A stretch of 64,000 nt of DNA from positions 352,501 to 416,500 of the forward strand of contig CAHIKZ030000810.1 in assembly GCA_903632075.3 (NCBI GenBank). Direction: 5' to 3'. How positions within the stretch are numbered: position 1 is the stretch's first letter; every line of letters starts with the position of its first letter. This DNA is from Acanthosepion pharaonis. Lineage: Eukaryota; Mollusca; Cephalopoda; Sepiida; Sepiidae. Positions 22,833 through 34,481 of this stretch are shown here, one piece after another. The notes under the pieces are model-generated. The model was not told the origin of the DNA, did not search any database, and was given only the letters and a program-made list of their open reading frames with translations. The position numbers and the translations under genes are program-made.

Positions 22833-22842
22833 TATAAAATCA
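22797..22842 (-). CDS. NuMA-like exon with start codon
   Basis: Acceptor (TTTTTTACAG) at 22,843-22,844, ten bases of 5' UTR, then ATG at 22,830-22,832 and twelve codons, MDPSKRDTLIQW, to a gtatgt donor. The ATG is the only start in frame with the downstream exons, and the 5' UTR sequence before it begins at a splice acceptor, so at least one non-coding exon must lie further right. TLIQW then INAINPLE is the first helix of the hook-type domain, comparable to the LLSWVNSL start of NuMA. Intron phase 0. Confidence 0.8.
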
Positions 22843-23312
22843 CTGTAAAAAAGAAAATATTCACAAACATTAAAAGTATATGTATTATTGAAGTCAGGAA
22901 ATAAATTTAAAAAACGATTAAAAACTGATTTGCTAAATATATCCTTTCTTCTCCCCCAACGTAATGCGTGTAGTTCTGGATAATAATATTCCAATGAAAA
23001 TACTGGAACAAAAGATTAGTGAAGAAACTCTTTGATCACATGGATTAACAATACAATAATAGAGAATAGCATAGTCAGTATTGCAATGTGTATGACACCT
23101 TTTAGGACTCGTGTCCTATGAGCTGATGTTCCTCTCATAATGAATGGAAGAGTCTATATACAATTTAATGTAGTGAAGTTTGCTCGTCTCTCTACACAAA
23201 GTTCCCAAAGGCTCAAAATTATTGCGTGTGTGTGTGTGGAGGCCCTCCCAGAACTCCTATCTGATAAAAAGCACTAAACAGAAGAATTGTCATTTGAAAG
23301 CTTTATTTTGAA

Positions 23313-23560
23313 ACTAGCTTAAAAGCCATCCTATCAGGCAGCATTTAAGTTGGCTCCTGTGGAGGACTCTTGATTGGGTCTTTGGCTTACTAAAGAGTTT
23401 GAGAGTCCCTAAGTCTGGATTTTCTCAGCATTGGAACCTCTCCTGGCTGCCTTTGATCTGGATTTTCATTTGCACATCACATTCTTCTCCTTGCTGCAGC
23501 CTTGGCTCTTTTGATTGCAATCTGGTCCTCTGTTGGCAGAGATTTCTTTCTGCGAGTTCA
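23313..23560 (-). pseudogene. Helitron ORF N-terminal fragment (inverted copy 1)
   Basis: The reverse complement corresponds to 24,999-25,240 and contains AIKRAKAAARRRM and ANENPDQ in broken frames. Arg/Ala-rich repeats of this type open many Helitron Rep/helicase ORFs. Confidence 0.5.
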
Positions 23561-23769
23561 ACAATAATTCTTCTGTCGTCATTTAAAGATAATTTGATGT
23601 ATATAAGCCCTTATTTACCATACAAACAATTACCTTTTTTTTTTCTTTATGTATGGGTAACTTTTACAATTAATTTCAATCATTCCCAAGTTATAAAAAT
23701 TATTATTGTACAAAAAATTATAGTAATGAAAACTTGGGAATCCAAAATTTCTCTAACATGAGCTACTGA

Positions 23770-24110
23770 AAGTTAGAAAGTTGTGTCTCTTTAATTGAAA
23801 AAGCGTGACACACAGACATTGGCATTTGGATGAGCTCTTCACTATAGTACCTAGACTTTTGAATTTAAGCACAGTACTAGATGTAACTGTAAATTCTATA
23901 CTAACAATTATTTTTCTCACGCTTGTGGGACCCCCTTTTGGCTCCATGCTTTCCAGCCAACTTTAATCTGCAAAAATTTAAATGCAATGTCAATCGCTAT
24001 CTACTATCCTGCTGATTACTCTTTTCTCTTTTTGCTCATATTTCTGTTCCTAATTCTTCCACACCCTGCAACCCCTTATATTTTAGTAGCTTTACTGGCA
24101 TAAGGTGATA
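23770..24110 (+). mobile_element. CR1-like LINE 3' end
   Basis: Matches the reverse complement of 36,120-36,480 closely, for example TGCTTTCCAGCCAACTTTAA and AATTTAAATGCAATGTCAAT, through to the CCTAATTCTTCCACACCCTG 3' end. Followed by an AC repeat as tail. Confidence 0.65.
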
Positions 24111-24504
24111 CACACACACACACATAAAATGAATTTGTACTTAGCTTTAAGTAACTAAAAAGGATGAAAGATTTTTTTTTCATAGTTGGAAAAGGAAAGA
24201 AAAAAGAAAAAAAATCATTTTGACTTCAATTTAACAACTAGAAAACTTTCTTCCTGAGAGCTGATCCTAAGCAAATCTTAGAACTGTGCCTGAGTGTAAC
24301 AAGATTAGAAAAATGAGAGAAAAATTAAACTAAAGTTACCTCACCCTTAATTCAAGAAAGCAACATATATTCCAATGATAAAAAAAAAAATTTATGGCAA
24401 CTACAGATGTTTCCTCAATGTATTCCTATAGCATGTACAGACATCAGAAAGCATGTTTAATTGTCAATGTTGCCATTATAGTTTTACAATAATCCAACTA
24501 AAAA

Positions 24505-24780
24505 GATTTTACTACAAAATAGGCAAGCCAAGCCCAAGAAATATCTTCCATAAATGCGAGTGTCACTGTGTCACACCTTTTCAACTTTACTCCTAAAGGC
24601 CGTAGCCCAACATATACCATTTTGGAATCAGGCCAACCCTGTGAGCAAATTAAAAACATTCCAGGCTGGATCCAGACTCGCAATCCTGGAATTTGGGATT
24701 CCAAAGTTTTCATTACTGTGATTGTTTTCAGTGTTTTTTTGGGGGAAAATTTTTTTGTACAATAACAGTTGGAAAAAAGT
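24505..24780 (-). repeat. Dispersed repeat related to 4.19-4.37 kb
   Basis: The reverse complement carries AAAACAATCACAGTAATGAA, CTGGAATGTTTTTAATTTGC and CCTGATTCCAAAATGG, as at 4,221-4,320. Confidence 0.5.
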
Positions 24781-24998
24781 GAAATTGTCAAATCCAGCGA
24801 AAGTCACCCATGAAATAAAAATAATTGTATGGAAAGTAAGGGCCTATGTGCATCAAACTGTCTTGAAATTAGGTGGTGACAGAAGATTAATTTGTTGAAT
24901 TTTTAAAAAGTAAGCTTAAATTTTAATGCAATACTTAAATGCAGTGATCAAATTTGAGTTCTTTTGTAGTTTATTGTTGCCTATCGCATACTGCAGCA

Positions 24999-25240
24999 GT
25001 ATGCCTCACAAAAAGAAATCTCCACCAACAGTGGACTAGATTGCAATTAAGAGAGCCCGGGCTGCAGCAAGGAAAAGAATGTGCTGCGTAAATGAAAACC
25101 CAGATCAAATCGCAGGCAGGAGAGCTTCCAATGCTGAGAATATGCAAAGACTTAGGGACTCTCAAACTTCTGAACAAGTTAAAGGCCCAATCAAGAGTTC
25201 TCCACAGGAGCTAGTTTAATTGGGGGTGGCTTTTAAAGTA
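24999..25240 (+). pseudogene. Helitron ORF N-terminal fragment (inverted copy 2)
   Basis: The plus strand from 25,001 reads MPHKKKSPPTVD, stop, IAIKRARAAARKRMCCVNEN, PDQIAGRRASNAENMQRLRD and SQTSEQVKGPIKSSPQE. RRASNAENMQRLRDSQTSEQ resembles the repeated ETPEQ-EARRA-RRR motifs at the N-terminus of animal Helitron proteins. Truncated after about 75 codons, with one in-frame stop. Confidence 0.55.
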
Positions 25241-25489
25241 GTAGAAAATATTTGTATTTTTGTCACAACAAAGTCCATACCTCATAGTCATTTTGATTAA
25301 CCTTAGAATATATTCTAATGAAGTGAAGATTCAATTTTACAGTTACTTTTCAGATAAATGACATTCACTGTCAGGAACCAGACCCCCATTTGCTATATAA
25401 CCAGGTAAAATAGTTATAATTTAGCTAAGAGTTTTCGTTCATTTGCCATATTCGCAAGATATAGTGCCTATTGCCTTATTTTACTGAAT

Positions 25490-25860
25490 CATAAAAAAAG
25501 ATGAATTACTTGTGCCTTTCTGCATGTCACACATTTTAAGAAAATGATTGATTTTAAATCATTGTTATAATTTTTGTGGAGAAAAATGAGGCATTTCAAT
25601 ATTTTCCAATGATCTTGCCGATGTGACCTTTATCTTTTGGCTTTCTCCTAGATTTTGGATAGGAGTCATTCTCTTGTTCAAATTTAAACTTAATTTACAT
25701 CAAAGAGCAAAATATTTTCAGTAGGGGGTTTGTGTACCCCAGGGACTCCCTTTGATCAAAATGAATACTTATCCAAGCAACCTGGGTAATGCAGTTCCAG
25801 AATATATATGGTTATTGGGGTCTAACTCCAAAATCCTAGGAGAAATTCAATAACAAACAA
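25490..25860 (-). repeat. Dispersed repeat, inverted copy of 54.89-55.26 kb
   Basis: CATTGTTATAATTTTTGTGG, CGATGTGACCTTTATCTTTT, GGATAGGAGTCATT, and TATATGGTTATTGGGGTCTA all appear, reverse-complemented, at 54,900-55,250. Class unknown; both copies sit beside AT microsatellites or AT-rich ends. Confidence 0.6.
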
Positions 25861-25870
25861 ACAGACAAAG

Positions 25871-25871
<1 letters not shown>

Positions 25872-25922
<51 letters not shown>
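25872..25922. repeat. (TA)n microsatellite
   Basis: About 25 TA units abutting the dispersed repeat. Confidence 0.95.
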
Positions 25923-25923
<1 letters not shown>

Positions 25924-26699
25924 CTCTGGAAGACTACAAGAGGCCCCCTGAGAAGTTTTTTGAAGAGAAAAATCAGTTGTTGTTGCTTGAAAGATGGTAG
26001 AAGTGGAAAGAACAAAACAGCAAATACAGGTGCACCACTGATTGCTTTTTGGCAACTGATGGGCTGGTACCTCTTTTAATTCAGATAAAATCAGAAGCAA
26101 ACATTTGAATTTCACTTGCTTGCCAGAATAATTTACCAAGCAGCCACGTGTGATGTTGGGTGAGATCATTTGTTTTTACTCTGATGTAGTTGGTGCAGCA
26201 CCAACAATTTACGAATAGTTTAGTATAAATTTCTAACAGCTGACGATGTAAAAAATACAAGAGATGCATAATCAGCAAGTTAAAAATGCATTATTGAATT
26301 ATTACAGGACTTCTGCTGACATGGCAAAATGGTTCTGTTCTGGTACCAAGGGTGCATCCACTGGTGGCATAGCTGGAGATCCTCAACATGCCATGTCCCT
26401 TCAGCATGTGGATGAACATAGCTCTCCACAACTACCAATCTTTCGTAGCTTAGCAAAGTTTTTTTTTTTTTTTTTTTACTATCCCCCTTTCTCCCGGTTC
26501 TTTCATCCATTTACACAGACTTGTTAAGTAGGTTACTTGCTGTTTCTGTCCCCCCTTGACTTCAATATGCCCTGTGAGTGTCAAATTTTCCAGGCCTTCT
26601 TTTCCCATTAGGCATCCCAGAAATTTTTACTGTCTCTGATTTTATGCATAATTGTCCTTTTTGTTTTCATTTTCTTTAAAACTTCCTAAATTCAGGGTA

Positions 26700-27430
26700 T
26701 TCTCAGCATCTCTCTCTCGAACTACATCTCTTGCCTCACATTTTTTTCAACATCTGTGAGGAGATTGTCCAGTATTCACTGCCATGTACGAGGACTAATA
26801 TTACATAGCAGTTGAGCATTCTTCTTTTCAAGCAATATTTTCCTGTTTCTTAATACTTTACTTAGTTTTTGAAAGGCATCTTTTGTTATTCCAATGTGCC
26901 TTCAGATTTCGGTGTTTCTTTTGAAATCATCTGCTAAAACAACTCTTAAACTTCTGTACTGGTTTGATTCCAACATCTCCAACTCAGACTCAGGCTTTTT
27001 TTCTCTTACTGAAAACTGTACATTTTGTCTTCTTGCAATTGATGATTAATTCATTGTTTGTGCATTCTTTTATGACCTTGTGTAGGAGTTTCTGTAGTTT
27101 TCTTTCTAGGTCTGCCATCAACAGAGCGCCACCTGCATATCTTATACTGTGAAGATTGATCCCATCCATACTAAATCCTGACAGGATATTGTATCGTTCT
27201 TTCACTGTAAATGTTGAATAAATCCAATGAGAAGACCCATCCTTGTTTTATGCTTCTTGTTATTTTAGTGTAGTTAATTCTACTTGGATATAGACAGTTT
27301 ACGTGCAGTAGAAGATTTGGATTATTCCGATATCCTTCTCAAATAAAATCAAGTTTTCCTGGCAATTCAAAATGATCTTTGTGCCATAGCTTATCAAATG
27401 CTTTTACATAATCTATGAAACAATTGTATA
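26700..27430 (-). pseudogene. LINE reverse transcriptase remnant
   Basis: From right to left the minus strand reads FIDYVKAFDKLWH, then SIKQGWVFSLDLFNIYSE (RT block with R-GC-LSP-LFN), then GINLHSIRYAGGALLMADLE and LQKLLHKVIKECTNNELIIN CKKTKCTVFSK. The catalytic YADD box is YAGG (27,128-27,139) and several frames are broken, so it is dead. It belongs to a LINE type distinct from the CR1-like copies in this window. Confidence 0.75.
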
Positions 27431-27620
27431 GAGTGAGGCAAAAGTCATGCAGGAATAAGTTATTAAATTACAATAATTACACATGAACATTTACTAATTA
27501 TTTGGAATATGTGCTGTCCTCCTCCTTTTTCAAAACACATTTCAATCCTGTGTCTGAATGATTCATTAACACGTCAGAGTGTTTCCTCTGTCATTTTACT
27601 GTATTCATTTCATTCTTTCT
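27430..27620 (-). pseudogene. Possible transposase C-terminal scrap
   Basis: The minus strand gives MTEETL-RVNESFRHRIEMC then FEKGGGQHI, reminiscent of the R-N-SF-RRI-CI-GGGH-EH end of some mariner-related transposases. Short and uncertain. Confidence 0.35.
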
Positions 27621-28084
27621 TAAAGTAAAAATTGATGAAGGAAAAATCAAATCTATTCAGTTTTTTAACTTTCCCTTGTGACAATTTATTTTAGCATTTC
27701 AGTTTTTCCATTTAAATTATAAACTGGGAGAGGTTGGCATGAAATAAAAGTGTCAGGTGAAACTGAATTCCATACCTTAGCCTTTCTCTGAATAAGGACT
27801 TAATCAATTGGGATAGCAAAGCTGTCATGATTAGGAAAGGTCCTCATCTGTCCTATTCAATGCTTGAGGCTTGACTACCAAGAAATAGTAATATATAGAT
27901 AAAGAATTTTCACAATTATAACTGTATCAACTGCTTTTACTTAGGAGAAAAGAAAAAAATTCAGATTTAAGGCTCCAAAAATCAACTGGCTGTCTGATGG
28001 TTACCCAGATTGACTGTCACCCGTGTAATACTATGGACATACCCATGTTGACTGAAAAAGGTGGGCTTTATCTCAATTGAAGTT

Positions 28085-28880
28085 TTTCTATTTGATGGAC
28101 CAACAGAGTTCCTTTGAACTTTGGTCTTCTAAGTAGCATCCACCTTGATCAAAGAGCAATCCAGAAGTAAAGGGATGGTGGAAGGGTTTTTAGCAATCAA
28201 ATATCAACAAAACCAGAAATAGGGCATATCTAGGTGATTTTCTATATCAATGATTCCCAAATGGTGTGGTGCACTCAATAGGTGTGGTGGAAGAGGATAG
28301 CAGGTGAGGCAGAATGATTGAAAGATTTAGGAACAGTTTAAAACAATTCATATGCCAAAAATATATATGATTTTAAAATTTAAAATATTATTATGGATTA
28401 CTTGTAATTGCATGCATAAGTCCCAGTATAAATAGTTGTAAATAATTATTGAACGATTTTATCATTGTCATATTTTTGCGTTATGTCAAGTATTAAAAAT
28501 ATAGTGACTAGGTTCTGCAAATTGGAGAAGAGAGTTATCAATAACATTCTGACTTTGAATCTGTGGTTATCTCCCTTTAACCCTCTCTCTGTTTTTTATT
28601 TTTAAATATACTTTTTATCACATAAAATTTGGTGAGGTGTGTGCAAATTTTCATTGTAAAAATGCAGACCAGTGGAAAAAAGTTTGGGAACTACTGGTCT
28701 ATATTAACAGTCATGCTTGGGATCTGAAAGAGTTCTTTTCCACCCATGATGGGAGACGGTCATGTCCATAGCACGGTCCAAAAGCCTCCAATTCATATTG
28801 CCTAGCTACCACATCGGTGTGAGGAAATGGTAGGAAGAAGAGCTGACATAACAGAAATTGCCCAGAATATCACGTTACTA
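28085..28880. repeat. Old dispersed repeat interrupted by a hAT MITE
   Basis: The two flanks (28,085-28,247 and 28,697-28,880) together resemble 2,090-2,300 and 6,900-7,030. The match breaks exactly at the MITE ends. Confidence 0.55.
28248..28696. mobile_element. hAT-type MITE with 8-bp target duplication
   Basis: 449 bp. Left terminus CAATGATTCCCAAATGG and right terminus TTTGGGAACTACTG form inverted repeats of the hAT CAGTGGTTCCCAAA type. Flanks are TTCTATAT (28,240-28,247) and GTCTATAT (28,697-28,704), 7 of 8 identical. No transposase. Confidence 0.75.
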
Positions 28881-30212
28881 TTCACTTGGATGAGCAGGTG
28901 AAACCCTGAATAAAATGGGAAAAAGGGTTCACATTCTTATTTATTGACATGCCATATTTCTTTCATTGTGTTACATTGTGGGCATGCAGTGTGCCTATTC
29001 CCAGGTGAACACCAACAAGGTCAAAAATCAAAATGCAATGTGGGGTGACCATTGGCAAGGAATTGTGTTGTGTGTTTACAACCTGAAGAAAACCAGAGGG
29101 CACACTGGCTGAAATGTCATAACAAAGCAGACATTAGTCAGATTGTAAATAATTTATGTACTTTCAAACCATGTCTGTCAATTTATTTAATTTAAAAGAA
29201 CCTATCCTATGAACAACATTATGCACTAAACATGCAGAACATTACATCTCTTATGTTCTCAGTAGACACACCCATCTTCAGGAGGGTCAAGTTGGTAATA
29301 AAGTTGTTTTTGTACTGTGACAATGTAATGCAAGTTAAAACTGTACATATTTTTTATACCAAATTAAAGTGTAGATTGGAATACAGGAGGTCTTTGACTT
29401 GCAGAGATTTATTCCCATGGCACAACATAACATGATTTTCGACATCGGCTGGAACTCACCTACCTAAGCACCCATGAATCTGCCTTACATTTGGGAGCCA
29501 TAATGAAGGGGCAAAAAGTCCCTACCTGCCCCCAAAATGACACAAACGAAAGATAACAAATCCTAATATGATGTACAGCCAGTGAAGAAACAATGCTGTT
29601 TTCCTCATACAGTACTGCATGACTATGTATTATATTATGGGAGATCACTCCATACATCAGGTCCAACATAGCCTGAGGATCTTCTGTAATCATAAATATG
29701 TGTAACTTATAATAGTTATAAAATAACTCATAAAATAAGCATGTCTGCTGAAAGAAACATTCTGCTGGGATTTTTCATACAACACAGTTTCAAATAATTT
29801 TAATAAACATGGAACAATATAATAATACCACAGATAAAATTATTTGAAAAATAAACATGTGACACTGAACAAGCACCATGTCGCAGGGAAGGGGTAAATT
29901 AAAGAAAATAATCATGCTGACACTTATTTAGTGCACAAGAGTACAAACACTAAAACATATATTGTGTAGAATTTAGGTATTTTAAAATAGTGGAAATATT
30001 CAATCTATCACAAACAGTTGCTAGACATTACATATGGGGGTGACATGACATGAGTGCCTATAATAAAATAAGAGAACCCAGACTAACTAGAGTGGGTGCA
30101 GGGTTGAACAAGAGAGAATAACAATCACAGAAGATATTACTACAAGAAAGGTTTACATAGGGATTCACTAAGTGTGCCATAAACAGCATAATTTCTATTA
30201 TGAAAAGACAGC

Positions 30213-30225
<13 letters not shown>

Positions 30226-30246
<21 letters not shown>

Positions 30247-30325
30247 AAACGTGAAATGGACAAAGTCCGGCAATTATTCTAAGACTGTCTTAAAATAATT
30301 GTCGGACTTTGTCCATTTCATGTGT
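30226..30325. repeat. AT microsatellite followed by a 30-bp hairpin
   Basis: After (AT)n to 30,246, the arm ACGTGAAATGGACAAAGTCC, then GGCAATTATT (30,249-30,278) pairs with AATAATTGTCGGACTTTGTC, then CATTTCATGT (about 30,295-30,324). Confidence 0.8.
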
Positions 30326-30436
30326 GATGTTATTTGTTTATATTTGGATACGCATTGAGCAGATATGAATGTACGTGAGAGATTCATGGATGATTGTAGT
30401 TTAAAAGCAGTAAAATCGACCTTGCTAACCAAACGA

Positions 30437-30560
30437 TCCCCTGTGGCCCAATCAGTTAAGGCACAGGTTTGATTTCTGTCGGAGAACAAATATTTTTTAT
30501 GAAAATTTCCCGGACATTCAGGCCGGTAAATGTTGGTTAATAATACTGTTTATTATAAAC
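30437..30560 (+). mobile_element. tRNA-derived SINE fragment (same family as 46.57-47.05 kb)
   Basis: CCTGTGGCCCAATCAGTTAA, then GGCACAGGTTTGATTTCTG are A- and B-box-like. The tail with GGACATTCAGGCCGGTAAAT matches ATATTCAGGCTGGTAGATGG at 46,965. Confidence 0.55.
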
Positions 30561-30612
30561 AGAGCATTTACTTAAATATTTGTATCTATAAAAAGAATAT
30601 AAACATAAAATG

Positions 30613-30615
<3 letters not shown>

Positions 30616-30688
<73 letters not shown>
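30616..30688. repeat. (AT)n microsatellite
   Basis: About 36 AT units. Confidence 0.95.
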
Positions 30689-30691
<3 letters not shown>

Positions 30692-30779
30692 GGAAAAAAA
30701 AAAAAGGTCTATTCAAGCTGTTCTGTAACATGGTGCAGAATCAGTGGAGGCACCAAATTGTGTTAGAAATCTTTTCTGA

Positions 30780-31075
30780 GTAAGGAATTTCACAGTTCAA
30801 TGAGAAAGACTTTACTCTTTGATAAGTCAACTTCACAGATTTAAGTGCAGTACTAGAATGGCAGCTAGGTCTTATCTTTTACACTTCTCGCTTGTGGAAC
30901 TGGCATCCAGCTTCCGTCAACTTTGATCCTCAAAAATTTAAATATAATGTCAATTGTTATATTCTGTCTTAATTCCTGTTTTTTTTTTTTGTTCTCTCTT
31001 TAATGTTTTTTTTTTCTCATTCTTTCATTTAGTAACCTCTTGCACCTTGCCTTACTTGAGATGAATTGATAAAAG
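30780..31075 (+). mobile_element. CR1-like LINE 3' end
   Basis: CACTTCTCGCTTGTGGAACT, AATTTAAATATAATGTCAAT and TAACCTCTTGCACCTTGCCT parallel the 3' ends at 36.1-36.5 and 56.9-57.15 kb. Confidence 0.55.
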
Positions 31076-34029
31076 AAAAGAAAAAGACTAGGAAGCCATT
31101 GCAATCATCTATCTGTTGTGGGGGGGGGCAACGTAAGAAGAAGAAAGATCGTTTCAATCGAACCATTTTTAGAAGAAAAGTTAAAAACAGAGGAATACGC
31201 CATTTATTTTTACCTAAGCAATCGAAACAAGAATTAAAATAAAAACCAATCGATTTCACCCGTGTAGTTCACATTTCTACCCTTTAGACCCCACCCCTCC
31301 CGACTTTCTTATAGTAACGAAAGTGAAGCGGTAAAGTAAGGGTGTACTACTGTAGTTCTGTTAAACTTACAAATGAGTGCTTTCCGGACTTAAAAAATAT
31401 AATGAAGATTATTACAGTATTACTTTAAGACCGACCAGTAAGTATCAAATAGTGGTAAAACCGGTTTCTATGAACTTTTTTTTTTTATTTTTTAAAATCA
31501 TGGGTGTTTAACGATCTTGAAACTAAACTAACCACCTGGATGCGTGCAACGGTTATCGACACGACGCGAAAGAGTTGTAAAAAAAAAAAAAAAAAATCTC
31601 ACAAATTCTGCTTCGTTCGTTTCACTTTCGCACTTATGCTCTTGGGGAAAAAATATGCAATCTTTTTCTTTCTAGCCAGTCGGAGAGAAGAACTCTGAAT
31701 TCAGAAACCATGGGAAAGATGACGAGAAACCATTCCACTGTCTTTCCCCAAAAATATCACGACAATTCACAAAGGTTCCATGTACAGCTTGGCCTCTACT
31801 GTTTACGACCTGAAGCAATATGTTGCTCGATTTATGTTCCTGTGAGGTCAATCCCTCACCATACCGAGCACCTTTTCACAGATCCCTGACTAATGCGGCC
31901 AAGGTGTACCCGGGACCCAACTAAGTTTGGCTATAAAACGGTAGTTTCCTCAATTTTTATTGCTATTTTTGGAATAATCAGGCTTTTTTTTCTTTAAAAT
32001 GGTCACTGGAGTAACGGCAAATTTACCGATAATAAATAAAAAGAAACTGGATTTGTGGAGAGCCATGATCACCTAGGTCATGGAAAAGCATGTTATCCTT
32101 TACAGTTTACAGGACTTCTTAGTTTGTTGAACTTTAAACTAAAGATTAACGTTAATAATTTAATTCAAACTTCTCCAGTAAAACATTTTCTGACGAGTTA
32201 TGCTCCGGAGAAAATGATTAATACGAAAATAACAAAAAAATCTAGCAAGTGTTGGTTGTGTAGGTGGTGGAAAAGGTTTCTGGTTAAAAATACATTTGAA
32301 AGATGAACCGTTGTACTTGAGAAGACTGTGCGAATTCGTTTCTGTTGATTACTTCTTTTCTTTTAAATTGCTAGAGCCAGATGATTGAATCTTTTCTAAA
32401 CTATTACAAACTTTGTTTTAATTTTTGGGAAATGGCATTTTTATGAAGCTAAAAAAAAATGTAGAAAAACTTCAGGAAAAAAAGTACTTTTTTTTTTTTT
32501 TTTTTTAAATTTATTTAAGTATGTTTCAAATTTCAATCAATTGAAAAAACAAAATATTTGAATTTAAGAGAGGAAAAAAAAACCTTGAAAAAAATAGTTT
32601 CTTTTTAAATAAAAATTGGTTTACCCAGAGGTATCAAAAAATAAAATATCTTTTTTTATTAATAAATTAATTAACGTTACTTTCATTTAATTCGCAAAAA
32701 GTGTGAGGTGAAATAGAATTCAAATCGAATTGACTGAATAAATTTTCATCAGGGCAATGTTGAATTACAGACTTACAGAAGTTTATATTCCTATTTACAA
32801 ATATTTGCATTTATCAAGATTTTTTTCTGTCAAAACTAAAAGAAAAGTTAAATTTTTTTCCTATTACCGCAATTGAAAAATCAATGCCTCCATACAATTT
32901 TTAGCTTAATTAAAAAAAAAAATTCTCAAAATTCAATTACCTGCAAGGATATCATTTTTTTATTTTTTTCACCAGTGTTGAAATAAAACATTTTTTTGTA
33001 AGAATATTGAAATTTAAATATATATTTATTTGGCTTAATTAATAGTAAAAATGAAAATGTTTTAATGCTGGGATTTAATTTTTTTCTCCTTAATGCACAG
33101 GCAGCTTCTTTTTTTTTTTTTTTTTTTTAGTGTCATCGAAAAAGCCGAAAGCTTATTATTACCAAGTTTAGAACATACTGCAACTTTAATTAAGGGTAGT
33201 AAGATTTAGACTAAATTTTAATTAGGCAAATCATTCCAATGAGGAAACAGAAAAAATTAATTCTCATTGGAAGACTGACATAATTTCAATAATGTATTTA
33301 TTATAAAAAACAAACAAAACATATCAATTGTATTTTTTGTTATGAACGAAACTAGACATATTTTCTTTTTTAAACTCTAGTTTTTCATCTTCTTTTTTTA
33401 CATTTAAATTCTAAATCTCTTCTTGTCAAATATTTGTTGTGGTTTCTTTCGTCGGGTCTTTAATATTTTTTTGGAGGGGGGGGGTCAGGGCTATCATTTT
33501 TAACATCGAAATTATTGCTAACATTTGCTTTAACTCTGAAATTATTTAAAAATTAAAATCAATTTCATTTATTTTTAAATGAATGCATTTTTTATTTAAG
33601 TTTACTGAATTTTTCCCAACTTAACCGTTGCAAATTTCAAAAGATCGACCAACAAAACAAAAGTTAAAAATAAATATTATTTTAATCATGTAAAATAATA
33701 AAATAAATTGGAATCGTTTTTAATGAATATTTAACAAATAAAAATGTTATTTTAATAAACTTTTTTTTTTTCTTTTTTTTTTAACTTACCTTTTCAAAAT
33801 TACGGATACAAATTCAAATAAAAAAATATTCGGGTAGATCTTTCCTCTTTCTTTAAAATTTAAGCGCCTGCCATGGAATTAAAACTGTCTTCCATAGAAT
33901 TTTCCCATTGCAATGTTAAAATAGAATGAAAAAAAATATCGTGGAGGAAAATTCAGTTGAATAAAAGAAAATCTAATTTAACGGTCTTCTTAACGCCTCT
34001 GTTTTGCAGTTTGTATTAACCGCTTTGAC

Positions 34030-34280
34030 CCAGCCTCGTTTTCGTTTTCCACATCCGGGTATTCAAAATGGTCGCCTGCCTTTTGATTGATGTGCATTTT
34101 TGTCGGTGGTCAGCGTTCGAATCCACGTTTTGTTCAGTTTTAGATATTTATATTGTGTTTCGCTGATTTTTTCTAATTATTGTTATATAGCAATCTCGGA
34201 TAGTGAGTTTTTGAGATTGTCATTTGTAACCTTCCTTAGATTTATGCCGTTAAAAATGCACCTGGCCTGCAGGTGAAAAA
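34030..34280 (+). promoter_or_regulatory. Candidate promoter and first exon
   Basis: A CpG-containing patch in an AT-rich setting. It has an ETS-like site CCACATCCGG (34,049-34,058) and a YY1-like CAAAATGGTC (34,064-34,073), a combination common at animal promoters. Downstream on the plus strand are donor-like GGATA-gtgagt (34,203) and CTGCAG-gtgaaa (34,273), the latter after MPLKMHLAC in an open frame. It could serve the plus-strand gene ending at 40,082 or, bidirectionally, the NuMA-like gene. Inference only. Confidence 0.3.
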
Positions 34281-34481
34281 ATTTAACCATTTTTTTTTCG
34301 TTAGTCTTTACTTTTTTTACTCTTTAACAAATAAGCTAACGTCTATAATTTTACAACACTGAAGCTAAAAAGAGAATGAAAACGACTAAATTATATTTTC
34401 CTTATCTTGAGAAACTAAATTCGTGGCGTTATTTTAGGGAAAATTTTGAAACTCTTCTTGAAGAATCGAAATAAAACGGCT

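Larger units (their letters stand above)
22843..34000 (-). other. Presumed 5' intron or upstream flank of the NuMA-like gene
   Basis: The coding exon at 22,797 starts at an acceptor, so an upstream non-coding exon should lie in or beyond this span. I could not place it. The span carries Helitron fragments, CR1 3' ends, LINE RT debris, a hAT MITE and AT microsatellites. A slightly richer unique patch at 31,270-31,960 holds a 59-codon open frame starting at 31,710 (MGKMTRNHSTVF...), which I do not recognise. Confidence 0.4.
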
